A stretch of 64,000 bases of DNA from the NCBI GenBank assembly GCA_964502175.1, contig CAZCVE010000031.1, forward strand, positions 45,177 to 109,176, written 5' to 3'. The notes beneath the pieces were generated by a model. The model was not told the DNA's origin. It made no database searches and was given only the letters and a program-made list of their open reading frames with translations. The position numbers and the translations under genes are program-made. This document shows, in pieces, positions 1 to 8,907 of this stretch. The first letter of the stretch is position 1. Every line of letters starts with the position of its first letter. This DNA comes from JAFLCL01 sp964502175 (lineage in GTDB: Bacteria; Myxococcota_A; Polyangia; Polyangiales; Sandaracinaceae).

Positions 1-3000
1 GTGGATCTGGAACGCGTAGCGCTCGAGGCCGCTCTGCTCGATCACGGCCTCTCCGCCGATCGAGACGCGACCGCCCGCGACGCGCGCCGAGATCTCCTCG
101 ACGAGGATGCGTCGCGCGCTGAACGTGGCGTGGCCCGCGAGCTCCGTGATCGGATCATCGAACGACGTCAGTCGCACCATGCCGCCCTCGAGCTCTGCCT
201 CGCCGTAGTACGCGGGATCGCTGAACGGTCCGGTCACGGTCAAACGAAGCGCGAGCGAGCCCTCGGCGTCACGCACGCTCGTCGTGAGGTTCGGGAGCGT
301 GGCGAGATCGACAGCAGCGAAGACCTCGAGTCCCAGGCCCGAGTGCAGCGACGCCTCGCCTTCCATCCGGAGGCGCACGCCCGGCCCGCGCAGGCGTGCC
401 TCCGCGATCTGCGCCGTGCCGCGATCGAAGTGGACGACGATGGGCCGCACGTTCTCGAGGCGGAGCTCACCGCGCTGCACCGCGAGCGTGTTCACGCGCA
501 CCTCGCCGCGCAGCGTGGCGGGATCGCGAAAGCCTCCGTCGTCGAAGCGCACCATCGCGCGCACGATGCCCTCGTTGGTCCCGCTCGCCACGAGGTCGTC
601 TTCGACGCTCGGCAAGAAGCGGGAGAGGTCCACGTCCTCGAGCTGGATCTTTCCGCGCAGCGGATAGGTGGACTGCCGACCGATCGCGAGATCGATGCCG
701 ACGTCGCCATCGAGCAGCGAGCCGCACACGAGGAACGCGCTCGGACGCTCCATCGCGCGCATCGGCCCATCGACGGTGTGGATCGGCGGGTCCTCGGGCC
801 AGCTCGCGCCGGCGAGGCCGCGCCGGCCGTGTCCGCAAGGCTCGCCGTCGGGGATCTCGTTGTCGGGCCAGCCGCGCGCCGCGCTCACCCACGGGTCGTC
901 GTCGTAGGTCATGCGCGCGTAGAGGCGACCGTCGCCGAGCGAGCGACCGGAGTAGACGACGTCGTAGATGCCCACGTCGGCGTCGACCAGCATGCGGTCT
1001 GCGCTGCCGGAGATCTGCGCGGTCACGCCCGCGATTCCGTCGAGCGCTCCGAGTCGATCACCCACGCCCTCGAGGTCGCGGAGCGAGACGCGATCCGCGC
1101 TCACCGTCATCGCGAGCACGCCCTCGCGCTGCATCGCGCCCGAGAGCGTGACCACGCCGTCGCCCTTGCGGAGCTCGGCGTGATCGATCTCGAGGACGCC
1201 GCCGCGGTAGCTGCGCGACCAGTCGTACCAGCTCCATCGGCCGCGGAAGATGCCGTCGTCGAAGCCGTACCCGTTGAGCGTGGCGGTCTGGATGCCGAGA
1301 TCGAGCTCGGTCAGGAGCGTCCCGGACGGCGTGTCGTTCGGGTAGCCGTTCGTGTACGAGAGCGTCGCGTTGCCCCGGATGATCCCTTGGTAGGGCATGA
1401 AGCGGTCGTCGGTCTCGAAGCGGAACACGTGATAGAAATCGGCGAGCGTCATGCGCTCGAACGCGAGGCGTCCGCGCATCGCGAACCGACCCTGGTGGAA
1501 GTCGAGGTACATGTCGTCGGCGGCGTAGCGGCTGTCGCGCTTCACCAACGTCATGTGGGGGAACGTCACGCCTTGGCCGTCGCGGTCGAGGATGGCGTCG
1601 GTGTCCACGTCGCCGAGGCGGAAATCGTAGAACTCGAAGCCCGCGAAGTGCGCGTGACCGACCACGCGCGGGTCCTGGAAGTGACCGTCGATGTGCGCGG
1701 TGAGCTGCCCCACGCCCGCGACGGGGAAGCCGTCGACCATGCCGATGTCGGCGAGGTTCGCCTCGGAGCGCGCCTCGACGCGGAGCTCGTTGTGGAAGCC
1801 GAGCAGCACGTCCGCGAAGATGCGGCTCTGCGGAAGATCCGCGACGAGGTTCTCGAAGCGCACGGCGTCGTCGCGGATCGACCAGCGCCCGACGAAGCGA
1901 CCGCGCGGGATCGCGATCACCGAGCGCACGGGCCGCGCCTGGTAGCCGTCCTTCGTGACGATGAACTCGCGCGTGTGGAGATCGATGGGCCCCGAGAGGT
2001 TCAGGTTCCGCGTGTCGGCGAGCGAGCCCGCGAGGTTGAGCTCGCCGTCGAAGATCCACTCGACGAGCGAGCTGTCCGACACCTCGAACTGATCCATGAG
2101 GTGCGCGAAGGAGAGGTCGTCGGGCCGCGCGACGGCGGTGAGGTAGAGGTCCGGTAGCGTGAGCGAGGCGTCGAGCGCGACGTGTCCGCCGCCGCCCTGC
2201 ACGTCGACGAGCCCGTTCGACACGAGCACCTGCGCGGGCGTCGCGTCGACGTCGAGGTGGACGTGATCGCCGAGGCCGAACTGCTCGATGCGACCGTCGT
2301 CGACGTCGACCGTGCCGACGGCGGCGACGAGCCCGTCGCGGGGCGCGACGTCGAGATCGACCACTGCGAGGCCCTGCATGCGGGGGAGCGTGAACGGCAG
2401 CTGGAGCGCGGCGAGGTTGGCGAGGTCGTAGCCGACGTGCACGTGGCCGCGGATGCCGCTGAGCGTCTCGAGGTCGTGCGGTGGTGGCAGCGGCACGATG
2501 GCGTCGTCGACGCCGAGCTCGAGCGGGCCGACCGCGAGATCGACGTTGGCGATCTCGACGCGATCCGGGCTCACGCGCACCGAGGCCGCGAGGCGCGTGA
2601 GCTCGTGGTGCACCGACGCGCGCTGGATCTCGCCACCACCCGCGCTCACGTCCACGGCGATCACGTGACCCTCTTCGCCGCGCACCTCGACGTCGACGTC
2701 GCGTAGCTCGCCGGTGAGCTGAGGCTCGCCGTCGATCGTGAGCGTCGAGTCGGTCACCACGAGGCGGCGGAACGGCAGCGTCGGAGGGCCACCGCCCTCG
2801 CCTGCCTCGATGACCGGAAAGTTCCGCACGCCGTCGTCGCGCACGACGAGGTGCACGCTCGCGCGGTCGAGCTCGATCGACGCGATCTCGACGCGACCGT
2901 GGAGGAGCGAGCCGACCGACGGCGAGACGCGGATGGACTGCGCGTCGGCGAGGCGGCCGTAGACGGGATCGTCGAGCGCGATGTCGCTCGCGACGAGAGA

Positions 3001-3222
3001 GAGCGGCACCAGCTCGAGGTGGACGCGGCCGAGCGTCGCGCGGAGGCCGAGCTGATCGTGGATCGCATCCGCGGCGAAGTTGCGCAGCCGCTCGTGCGCG
3101 TTGCTCGACCGCACGAGCGCCCGCGCGCCCACGGGAATGACCACGACGAAGAACGCGACGAGCACCGCCCAGCGACGGACTCGCAGCCACGCGCGCGCAT
3201 GTCGCCGTTTCTTCTCGGGCAC
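1..3222 (-). CDS. TamB/AsmA-like translocation and assembly module protein, 3' end outside window
   Basis: A continuous minus-strand frame of 1074 codons runs off the window's left edge, so the C-terminus is missing. The chosen GTG start at 3222 gives a basic N-terminus (MPEKKRRHARAW) and a single membrane anchor at about residues 18-36 (WAVLVAFFVVVIPVGARAL). A long beta-rich region of repeating AsmA/TamB-like strands follows, for example SIELDRASVHLVVRDDG and GELNLAGSLADTRNLNLSG. TamB-family proteins are inner-membrane anchored and span the periplasm; in proteobacteria they help move lipids or outer-membrane proteins to the outer membrane. The fold assignment rests on the repeat pattern and anchor, not on a catalytic motif. 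An in-frame GTG lies slightly further upstream, so the start is not certain. The long frames on the opposite strand are Arg/Ala-rich codon-bias artefacts. Confidence 0.75.
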   Translation of the reverse strand, partial: MPEKKRRHARAWLRVRRWAVLVAFFVVVIPVGARALVRSSNAHERLRNFAADAIHDQLGLRATLGRVHLELVPLSLVASDIALDDPVYGRLADAQSIRVSPSVGSLLHGRVEIASIELDRASVHLVVRDDGVRNFPVIEAGEGGGPPTLPFRRLVVTDSTLTIDGEPQLTGELRDVDVEVRGEEGHVIAVDVSAGGGEIQRASVHHELTRLAASVRVSPDRVEIANVDLAVGPLELGVDDAIVPLPPPHDLETLSGIRGHVHVGYDLANLAALQLPFTLPRMQGLAVVDLDVAPRDGLVAAVGTVDVDDGRIEQFGLGDHVHLDVDATPAQVLVSNGLVDVQGGGGHVALDASLTLPDLYLTAVARPDDLSFAHLMDQFEVSDSSLVEWIFDGELNLAGSLADTRNLNLSGPIDLHTREFIVTKDGYQARPVRSVIAIPRGRFVGRWSIRDDAVRFENLVADLPQSRIFADVLLGFHNELRVEARSEANLADIGMVDGFPVAGVGQLTAHIDGHFQDPRVVGHAHFAGFEFYDFRLGDVDTDAILDRDGQGVTFPHMTLVKRDSRYAADDMYLDFHQGRFAMRGRLAFERMTLADFYHVFRFETDDRFMPYQGIIRGNATLSYTNGYPNDTPSGTLLTELDLGIQTATLNGYGFDDGIFRGRWSWYDWSRSYRGGVLEIDHAELRKGDGVVTLSGAMQREGVLAMTVSADRVSLRDLEGVGDRLGALDGIAGVTAQISGSADRMLVDADVGIYDVVYSGRSLGDGRLYARMTYDDDPWVSAARGWPDNEIPDGEPCGHGRRGLAGASWPEDPPIHTVDGPMRAMERPSAFLVCGSLLDGDVGIDLAIGRQSTYPLRGKIQLEDVDLSRFLPSVEDDLVASGTNEGIVRAMVRFDDGGFRDPATLRGEVRVNTLAVQRGELRLENVRPIVVHFDRGTAQIAEARLRGPGVRLRMEGEASLHSGLGLEVFAAVDLATLPNLTTSVRDAEGSLALRLTVTGPFSDPAYYGEAELEGGMVRLTSFDDPITELAGHATFSARRILVEEISARVAGGRVSIGGEAVIEQSGLERYAFQIH

Positions 3223-3388
3223 GAAGGGGGAAAAGGTAGCAGGAAGGCCCGAAACCACCCCAATTCGCCCCGGGCGTCGAGGCGGGCGTCGAGGTGTCGG
3301 AGCACCAAAGGCATCCCCGAGATCGGGGCGGGCGGGTCACGCATCGCGCGACGCGTGGACCGTTCCGTCCTCAGGCATCCGATCGCGC

Positions 3389-3433
3389 GATCTGGCGGAA
3401 CCGGCCGCCAGGCCTCCGCCAATCCGCCAGATC
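3389..3433. repeat. 11-bp perfect inverted repeat in the intergenic region before the RAYT-like gene
   Basis: GATCTGGCGGA (3389-3399) and its exact reverse complement TCCGCCAGATC (3423-3433) flank a 23-base GC-rich loop. It lies in the 309-bp space between the divergent TamB-like gene (start 3222) and the RAYT-like gene (start 3532); nothing else is recognisable in that space. It could be an operator, or a REP/BIME-like palindrome of the kind RAYT proteins act on. Confidence 0.5.
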
Positions 3434-3531
3434 TCGCTCGAATTCCTCGACGTTTCATCCGCCGACACCCGGTTCGGTCCGTGCACCCGGCCCCTTCGCG
3501 AGGGTTGGCCTCGCGAGGAGGCTCGAGGTTC

Positions 3532-4638
3532 ATGGGACATCGCATTCGATGGTGGGCGCCGGGGGTTCGCTACTACGAGATCGTGGCCAAGTGCTGCGGG
3601 GACGAGATGCTCATGCGGCCCGATCCGCTGGCGGTCTTCCTCCTCGGCCTCGCGCTCGCCATCGCCTGCAAGGCCTTCCCGCGCGTGCGCGTCATCTCCT
3701 TCTGCTTCGTCTCGAACCACATGCACCTCGTCCTCCACGTCGAGACCGACGAGGAGCCGAAGCTCACGCCGATCCTCGACGACCTCCACCTCGCGCGACG
3801 CATGACCTACACGCACACGCAGCCCGTCCATCACCAGCTGGTCGAGCGCGTCGAGGAGTGGCCGGGGCTCTCGAGCTTTCGGGCAGTGTGTGAAGGCAAG
3901 ACCAGCGTCGAGGCCGCGTACTTCGACGAAGAGGCGTGGCGCGAGGCGGGCGCGCGTCCGAGTGAGGTCGCGGACTACACCGAGACGGTGTCGGTGCCGC
4001 TGACGATGCCCGCGACGTGGCGAGGACTGTCCGAGCGCGAGCTGCGCACCGCGCGTCGTGCGCACGAGCAGAGCGTGCGAGAGCGTGAGCGACGAGAGGC
4101 GGTGGGGCGCGCGTCGCGCGGAGAGAATCGCCGGCTGGCGAAGGGCGCGCATGACACGCGGATCAATCCGTTCGAGCGTCCAGAGGCACCGTCGAAGAAG
4201 GGACCTCAGCCGTGGGCGCATGCGGACGAGCGCGCCGAGAAGGAGTTCTACGACGCGTACCGTCTGATGCTCGAGGTGTACGAGGTGGCGTCGGCGAAGT
4301 TCCGCGCGACTGGCGTGCTGGGCGTGTTCCCGAGGACGCTCCAGGCGACCGAACACATCCCTTCACACCATGCTCCGACACCTCCACCAGCTCACCAACG
4401 CGGCGGGCACGGCTGCCTCTCGCGCGGCGGCGGCACCGCTCGTCGTCGAGGTCGACGGACGCTCGGTCCTCGACGCCGCCGACGGCGGCGAGGAGAACGC
4501 GCAGCTCCGCTACCTGCTCGAGCTCGCCGACGTCTACGACCGCCGCGCCGCGGAGCACGCGCCGCGGTGCGCCCGAGACATCGCGGAGGCGGAGCGCCAC
4601 GTCGGCCGGTAGCCCTGCTACACCTCGCGCCGCCATGA
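3532..4638 (+). CDS. RAYT-like (Y1/HUH, REP-associated) transposase family protein
   Basis: The frame is 368 codons from ATG 3532. The N-terminal half shows a Y1_Tnp-type HUH pattern: SFCFVSNHMHLVLHVE at about residues 56-71, with the metal-binding His-hydrophobic-His at H63/H65. A helical region with RMTYTHTQPVHHQ follows. RAYT proteins are single-copy domesticated relatives of IS200/IS605 transposases that process REP palindromes; an 11-bp inverted repeat lies about 100 bp upstream. The final 90 or so codons look non-native. Codon bias switches frame near 4350, a separate well-biased small frame begins at 4370, and the stop overlaps the prfC start (ATGA at 4635-4638). The original stop may therefore have been lost, with translation reading into neighbouring sequence. 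No terminal inverted repeats or target duplication were found. Confidence 0.65.
   Translation: MGHRIRWWAPGVRYYEIVAKCCGDEMLMRPDPLAVFLLGLALAIACKAFPRVRVISFCFVSNHMHLVLHVETDEEPKLTPILDDLHLARRMTYTHTQPVHHQLVERVEEWPGLSSFRAVCEGKTSVEAAYFDEEAWREAGARPSEVADYTETVSVPLTMPATWRGLSERELRTARRAHEQSVRERERREAVGRASRGENRRLAKGAHDTRINPFERPEAPSKKGPQPWAHADERAEKEFYDAYRLMLEVYEVASAKFRATGVLGVFPRTLQATEHIPSHHAPTPPPAHQRGGHGCLSRGGGTARRRGRRTLGPRRRRRRRGERAAPLPARARRRLRPPRRGARAAVRPRHRGGGAPRRPVALLHLAPP
4370..4612 (+). CDS. possible small hypothetical protein (80 aa)
   Basis: An 80-codon frame from ATG 4370 to TAG 4612 has the normal G/C-ending codon pattern of this genome, while the RAYT-like frame it overlaps loses that pattern here. 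The product is acidic and helix-prone (NAQLRYLLELADVYDRRAAE) with no signal peptide and no motif I recognise. It ends 22 bases before the prfC start, so it may be translated upstream of prfC. Because it overlaps a longer frame it could be chance. Codon bias is the only argument for it. Confidence 0.35.
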   Translation: MLRHLHQLTNAAGTAASRAAAAPLVVEVDGRSVLDAADGGEENAQLRYLLELADVYDRRAAEHAPRCARDIAEAERHVGR

Positions 4639-6242
4639 CCCAACCGGCCGAGCATCAGCGGCGACGCACGTTCGCCATCATCTCGCACCCCGACGCGGGC
4701 AAGACGACGCTGACCGAGAAGCTCCTCCTCTACGGAGGCGCCATCCACACGGCCGGCGCGGTGAAGGCGCGGCGCGGCGCACAGAAGGCCGCGACCAGCG
4801 ACTGGATGGACCTCGAGAAGAAGCGCGGCATCTCCATCACGAGCTCGGTGCTGCAGTTCGAGTACGGCGGCATTCGCTACAACCTCCTCGACACGCCGGG
4901 TCACCAAGACTTCTCCGAGGACACCTACCGCACGCTCACCGCAGCCGACTGCGCGATCATGCTCATCGACGCGGCGAAGGGCGTCGAGGCGCAGACGAAG
5001 AAGCTCTTCCACGTCTGCCGCATGCGCGGCACGCCGATCGTCACGTTCGTGAACAAGCTCGATCGTCCCGCGCGCGACGCGTTCGCGCTGATGAGCGAGA
5101 TCGAAGAGACGCTCGGGATGAAGACGGTGCCGCGCACGTGGCCCATCGGCTCGGGTGATCTGTTCAAGGGCGTCTACGATCTCGACGGCAAGAGCGTGCT
5201 CACGTTCGATCGCACCGCGAAGAACGCGTCGCGCGTGCCGATGCAGATGCGCGGACTCGACGATCCGCAGATCGACGAGATCGCGGGCGCGTCGCTCGCG
5301 GCCGATCTCCGCGGCGAGGTGGAGCTCCTCACCGGCGCGGGCGACTCGTTCGACGTCGCGTCGTTTCTGAAGGGCGACATCTCCCCCGTGTTCTTCGGCA
5401 GCGCGCTCACGAACTTCGGCGTCGAGCCGTTCCTCGAGGCCTTCAAGGACATCTGTCCAGCGCCCGGCCCGCGCGAGACGTCCGGCGGTCGCGTCGAGCC
5501 CGGCGAGGATCGCTTCACGTCGTTCGTGTTCAAGGTCCAGGCGAACATGGACCCGAACCACCGCGACCGGATCGCGTTCATGCGCATCTGCTCGGGCAAG
5601 TTCGAGAGCGGCATGCGCGTGTGGCACTACCGCCTGGGCCGAGAGATCCGCCTCGCGCGCGCCGAGCAGCTGTTCGCGCAAGAGCGTCAGACGATCCACG
5701 AGGCGTGGGCCGGCGACGTGGTGGGCCTCCACGATCCGGGCTTGTTTCGCATCGGCGACACGCTCTCGACCGGAGTGCCCGTGACGTTCGACTCGGTGCC
5801 CCGCTTCTCCCCCGAGCACTTCGCGCGCGCGACGCTGCTCGATCCGATGAAGCGCAAGCAGATGCAGAAGGGCGTCGACGAGCTCGCCGAAGAAGGCACC
5901 GTGCAGCTCTTCTTCCAGCAGGGCCGCGAGAAGGATCCGATCATGGGCGTGGTCGGACAGCTCCAGTTCGAGGTGCTCGCGTACCGCCTCGAGCACGAGT
6001 ACGGCGCCAAGGTCGCGCTCGATCGCCTGCCCTTCCAGCACGCACGCTGGGTCCAGGGCGCCACGACGACCGCCGAGCTCGAGGCGCGCCGCATCCCGCT
6101 CGCCGTCACCGACATCGACGGCCACCCGGTCGCCCTCGTGCAGAGCGAGTGGGACGTGCGCCGCCTCGAGCGCGACAACGAAGCGTGGAAGTTCCTCGAG
6201 ACCGCGCCCATCGGCAGCGGCTTCGCGAAGAAGGACGACTGA
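4635..6242 (+). CDS. prfC: peptide chain release factor 3 (RF3)
   Basis: The 535-aa product is a translational GTPase that recycles RF1/RF2 from the ribosome after termination. The P-loop is SHPDAGKTTLTEK (about residues 17-29), G3 is DTPGHQDFSEDTYR, and G4 is NKLDR. The C-terminal part carries RF3 hallmarks such as QLFFQQGREKDPIMGVVGQLQFEVL. The length matches the family (about 530 aa). ATG 4635 was chosen because the P-loop follows at the usual distance; in-frame codons upstream belong to the overlapping RAYT region. The next gene starts 9 bases after the stop. Confidence 0.95.
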   Translation: MTQPAEHQRRRTFAIISHPDAGKTTLTEKLLLYGGAIHTAGAVKARRGAQKAATSDWMDLEKKRGISITSSVLQFEYGGIRYNLLDTPGHQDFSEDTYRTLTAADCAIMLIDAAKGVEAQTKKLFHVCRMRGTPIVTFVNKLDRPARDAFALMSEIEETLGMKTVPRTWPIGSGDLFKGVYDLDGKSVLTFDRTAKNASRVPMQMRGLDDPQIDEIAGASLAADLRGEVELLTGAGDSFDVASFLKGDISPVFFGSALTNFGVEPFLEAFKDICPAPGPRETSGGRVEPGEDRFTSFVFKVQANMDPNHRDRIAFMRICSGKFESGMRVWHYRLGREIRLARAEQLFAQERQTIHEAWAGDVVGLHDPGLFRIGDTLSTGVPVTFDSVPRFSPEHFARATLLDPMKRKQMQKGVDELAEEGTVQLFFQQGREKDPIMGVVGQLQFEVLAYRLEHEYGAKVALDRLPFQHARWVQGATTTAELEARRIPLAVTDIDGHPVALVQSEWDVRRLERDNEAWKFLETAPIGSGFAKKDD

Positions 6243-6251
6243 GATCGTTCG

Positions 6252-7082
6252 ATGACGGAGCGCGATCTCGACGGACGCACGGTGCTCGTCACGGGCGCGA
6301 CCTCGGGCGTGGGGCTCGCTGCCGTGCGCGGGCTCGTCGCGCGCGGCGCGAACGTCCTCGGCGCGAGCCGATCGGGCGCGCAGGGCGAGGCCACCTCGGG
6401 CATCGCGCTCGATCTCACCGATCCCGCGTCGATCCTGCGCGCCAGCGCGGCGCTCGTCGGCACGCTCCCGAAGCTCGACGGGCTCGTGCACGGCGCGGGC
6501 GGCATCTACTGGGAGCCCAAGCCGACGGGCTTCGGGATCGATCGCAGCTGGGCCGTGAACTACCTCGGACACGTCCTCCTGACGCGCGAGCTCTGGCCGC
6601 TGCTCGAGGCCGCGCCGCGCGGGCGTGTCGCGACGGTCGCGGGCAACCCGCGCTTCGTGCGGCCGGGAGCGTTCGATCCAGCATCCGTCGAGCGCACGCC
6701 GCGGAGCGCGCTCGAGGGAGCGGGGCAGGCGATGACCGCGCGCGTGCTCTGGATGCACACGCTCGCGAAGCGCACCGCAGGCACGCGCATCACGGTGCTC
6801 GCGTTCCATCCGGGCCTCGTGCGCTCGAAGCTCGTGCACGAGGGGCCGCTCGTGTTTCGTGCGGCCGCCCGCGTGGTGAACGGGTTGGCCTCACCCACGT
6901 GCGAGATCGCAGTACGCGCCGCCGTCGATCCAGAGCTCGCCGCGCACAACGGTGCGCTCCTCGATCCGAGCGGCGCCGCGCATCGCTTCCCTGCGCTCGA
7001 GGCTCGGGGCGATGCCTTGTCGACGATCACCGAGCGTCGGATCGCGCGCGTGCTCGACGTGCTCGCCAAGACGCGCGCTTGA
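6252..7082 (+). CDS. short-chain dehydrogenase/reductase family protein with degenerate active site
   Basis: The 276-aa product has an N-terminal Rossmann motif TVLVTGATSGVGLAA (about residues 9-23; TGxxxGxG) and the NAG-equivalent LVHGAGGIYWEP, so dinucleotide binding looks intact. The family's catalytic Ser-Tyr-xxx-Lys is not visible. Where YxxxK should lie (after the VATVAG strand) the sequence reads GAGQAMTARVLWMHTLAKR, without the Tyr/Lys pair. The C-terminal FHPGLVRSKL matches the HPG-V motif of the WWOX/retinol-dehydrogenase-like SDR branch. It may be a non-catalytic or altered SDR. The 9-bp gap to prfC suggests co-transcription; a functional link is not evident. Confidence 0.8.
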   Translation: MTERDLDGRTVLVTGATSGVGLAAVRGLVARGANVLGASRSGAQGEATSGIALDLTDPASILRASAALVGTLPKLDGLVHGAGGIYWEPKPTGFGIDRSWAVNYLGHVLLTRELWPLLEAAPRGRVATVAGNPRFVRPGAFDPASVERTPRSALEGAGQAMTARVLWMHTLAKRTAGTRITVLAFHPGLVRSKLVHEGPLVFRAAARVVNGLASPTCEIAVRAAVDPELAAHNGALLDPSGAAHRFPALEARGDALSTITERRIARVLDVLAKTRA

Positions 7083-7140
7083 TCGCGAGAGAAAGACCGC
7101 GAGCGTGAACCCCTCACGACCCTCGTCTAGGCTGACTCCG

Positions 7141-8577
7141 ATGCCCACCGCGTATGAGGCCGTGCCGTACGACGATCGACCCGTCGCCGAGACGCACGTG
7201 GAGCACCTCCACGCAGCGGCTACGCGCGCAGGCCTCGCCGCAGCCCCACCGGAGACGGCTCGCGTGCTGGAGCTCGGGTGCGCACACGCGATCAACCTCC
7301 TGCCGCAAGCCGCGGCGCTACCCAACGCGCGCTTCGTCGGCATCGACATCTCACCGAGGCAGATCGAGGTGGCCGAGCGCCGCGTCGACACGCTCGGCTT
7401 CGCTCACGTCCGCGTCGAGTGCGCAGACGTGATGGACCTCGACCTCGGCGACGAGCGCTTCGACTACGTCGTCGCACACGGGCTCTTCTCGTGGGTGCCT
7501 GACCCCGTGCGTGATCGCGTGCTCGCGCTCGCGCGCGACGTCCTCGCGCCGAACGGCGTGCTCTACCTCAGCTACAACGCGATGCCGGCGTGGGGCATCC
7601 GAGAGGCCGTGCGTCGCGCGCTGCTCGAGCTCGTCGGGGATGCGCACGAAGAGAGCGAGCGCGTGCGTCGTGCGCGCGATGGCCTCGCATCGCTGCGCGC
7701 GGTGTGGCCGCTGGAAGGCACACCCGAAGGCGCGCTGATGGCCGCCGAGATCGACGGCCTCGCCGACAAGCCCGACGCCTACCTGCTGCACGAGTACCTG
7801 GTGCCGATCTCGCGCGCGTACTGGCTGAGAGAGATCGTCGATCTCGCGGCCCGCTCGGGCTTGGCTCACCTCGACGACGTGTCGCCGCCGAGCGTCCCGA
7901 TCGACGCGCTCGACGATGCACGCACGCGGCTCGCGCGATCCCTGGGCGCACGTGGGGGGGACGCGGTCGCGGTGGAGCAGCTCCTCGACGTGGTCACGTT
8001 CCGGCAGTTCCGCGCGAGCCTCTGGTGCCGCGACGACGCAGCGCGCGAGGTGCCGTCCGCCGCCGCGTGGCTGTCGTCGTCGTGGTTGGCAGCGGAGCCC
8101 GGACCCGGACACGACGGCGATCCCGCGATCCGCAGACTGAGGGCGAGCTGGCCCGGCGACGTCGCGTTCGACGATCTCGCTTCAGGCGAACCCGATCCGA
8201 GCGCGCTCGCGGCTCGCATGCTGTCGGCCTGGCGACGCGGCGATGTGCTCGTGCGCGCTCGCGAGAGCGTCGCGGCGAGGGAGATCTCGGAGCGCCCGCG
8301 CGTCTGGCCGCTCACCCGCCTCGAAGCGACCGAGCTCTCGTTCGTGACCACACCGCGCCACGCGTATGCGCCGCTCGATCCGTTTCACGCCGCGCTGATC
8401 CGCCAGCTCGACGGCACGCGCGCCGTCACCGACATCGTCGACGCGCTCACGCGCGAGGTGCGCGAGGGCCGGCTCAATGCAGAGGGCGCCACCGCAGAGC
8501 AAGTGATCGCCGCGCTCCCGCGCCTCGTCCCCTCGGGCCTCTCGCTCCTCCTGCGCGTCGGCCTGCTGATCCGCTGA
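7141..8577 (+). CDS. class I SAM-dependent methyltransferase with methyltransferase regulatory domain
   Basis: The 478-aa product has a canonical SAM-binding motif I, VLELGCAHAINLLP (about residues 42-55), an acidic motif GIDISPRQIEVAERR, and motif II-like DYVVAHGLFSWVPD. The roughly 250-residue C-terminal region (LLHEYLVPISRAYWLREIVDLA onward) fits the methyltransferase regulatory domain found after this methyltransferase type. The N-terminus (YEAVPYDDRPVAETHVEHL) is also typical. The substrate is unknown. A cytoplasmic location is inferred from the lack of signal or membrane segments. Confidence 0.85.
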   Translation: MPTAYEAVPYDDRPVAETHVEHLHAAATRAGLAAAPPETARVLELGCAHAINLLPQAAALPNARFVGIDISPRQIEVAERRVDTLGFAHVRVECADVMDLDLGDERFDYVVAHGLFSWVPDPVRDRVLALARDVLAPNGVLYLSYNAMPAWGIREAVRRALLELVGDAHEESERVRRARDGLASLRAVWPLEGTPEGALMAAEIDGLADKPDAYLLHEYLVPISRAYWLREIVDLAARSGLAHLDDVSPPSVPIDALDDARTRLARSLGARGGDAVAVEQLLDVVTFRQFRASLWCRDDAAREVPSAAAWLSSSWLAAEPGPGHDGDPAIRRLRASWPGDVAFDDLASGEPDPSALAARMLSAWRRGDVLVRARESVAAREISERPRVWPLTRLEATELSFVTTPRHAYAPLDPFHAALIRQLDGTRAVTDIVDALTREVREGRLNAEGATAEQVIAALPRLVPSGLSLLLRVGLLIR

Positions 8578-8645
8578 GTTCGCGCCACTCGACGGAGGGC
8601 TGAGCGTCGCCGGGCGCCGTCGGAGCGCCGTGTACGCTGTCTTCC

Positions 8646-8900
8646 ATGCAAACACGACTCGGTTTCTGGGTGGGACTCGGCCTCGGACTGGCGTTCTCTG
8701 CTGGCTTTGCCGTCGCCTCTTGGACGACACCGCATGCACAGGCGCAGAGCGCGCCGACGACGCGCTGGACCTACCGGACCATTCATCACGGCTGGGACGA
8801 AGGGCGCTGGGCCCAGGAGGCAGGCGCGCAGGGCTGGCGTTTCGTCGGATTCGACTCTACGGACGCCCACACTCTGATCTTCGAGATGCCGGGGCGCTGA
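8646..8900 (+). CDS. small exported hypothetical protein
   Basis: The 84-aa product has a clear signal peptide (a hydrophobic Gly/Leu/Ala stretch at about residues 7-25, with likely cleavage after AQA near residue 33). The mature domain of about 50 residues contains WTYRTIHHGWDEGRWAQEAG and GWRFVGFDSTDAHTLIFEMP, similar in pattern to small DUF4177-like domains. It lies between convergent genes with its own short upstream spacer. Function is unknown. Confidence 0.65.
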   Translation: MQTRLGFWVGLGLGLAFSAGFAVASWTTPHAQAQSAPTTRWTYRTIHHGWDEGRWAQEAGAQGWRFVGFDSTDAHTLIFEMPGR

Positions 8901-8907
8901 GCCGCTT

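Noticed and set aside
1..2157. 718-codon plus-strand frame
   Set aside because: It lies opposite the TamB-like gene, is rich in Arg/Glu/His/Ala, has no domain pattern, and reflects GC bias of the reverse strand.
1058..3340. 760-codon minus-strand frame overlapping the TamB-like gene in another frame
   Set aside because: Arg/Pro-rich throughout; the parallel frame has a proper membrane anchor and beta-rich repeats.
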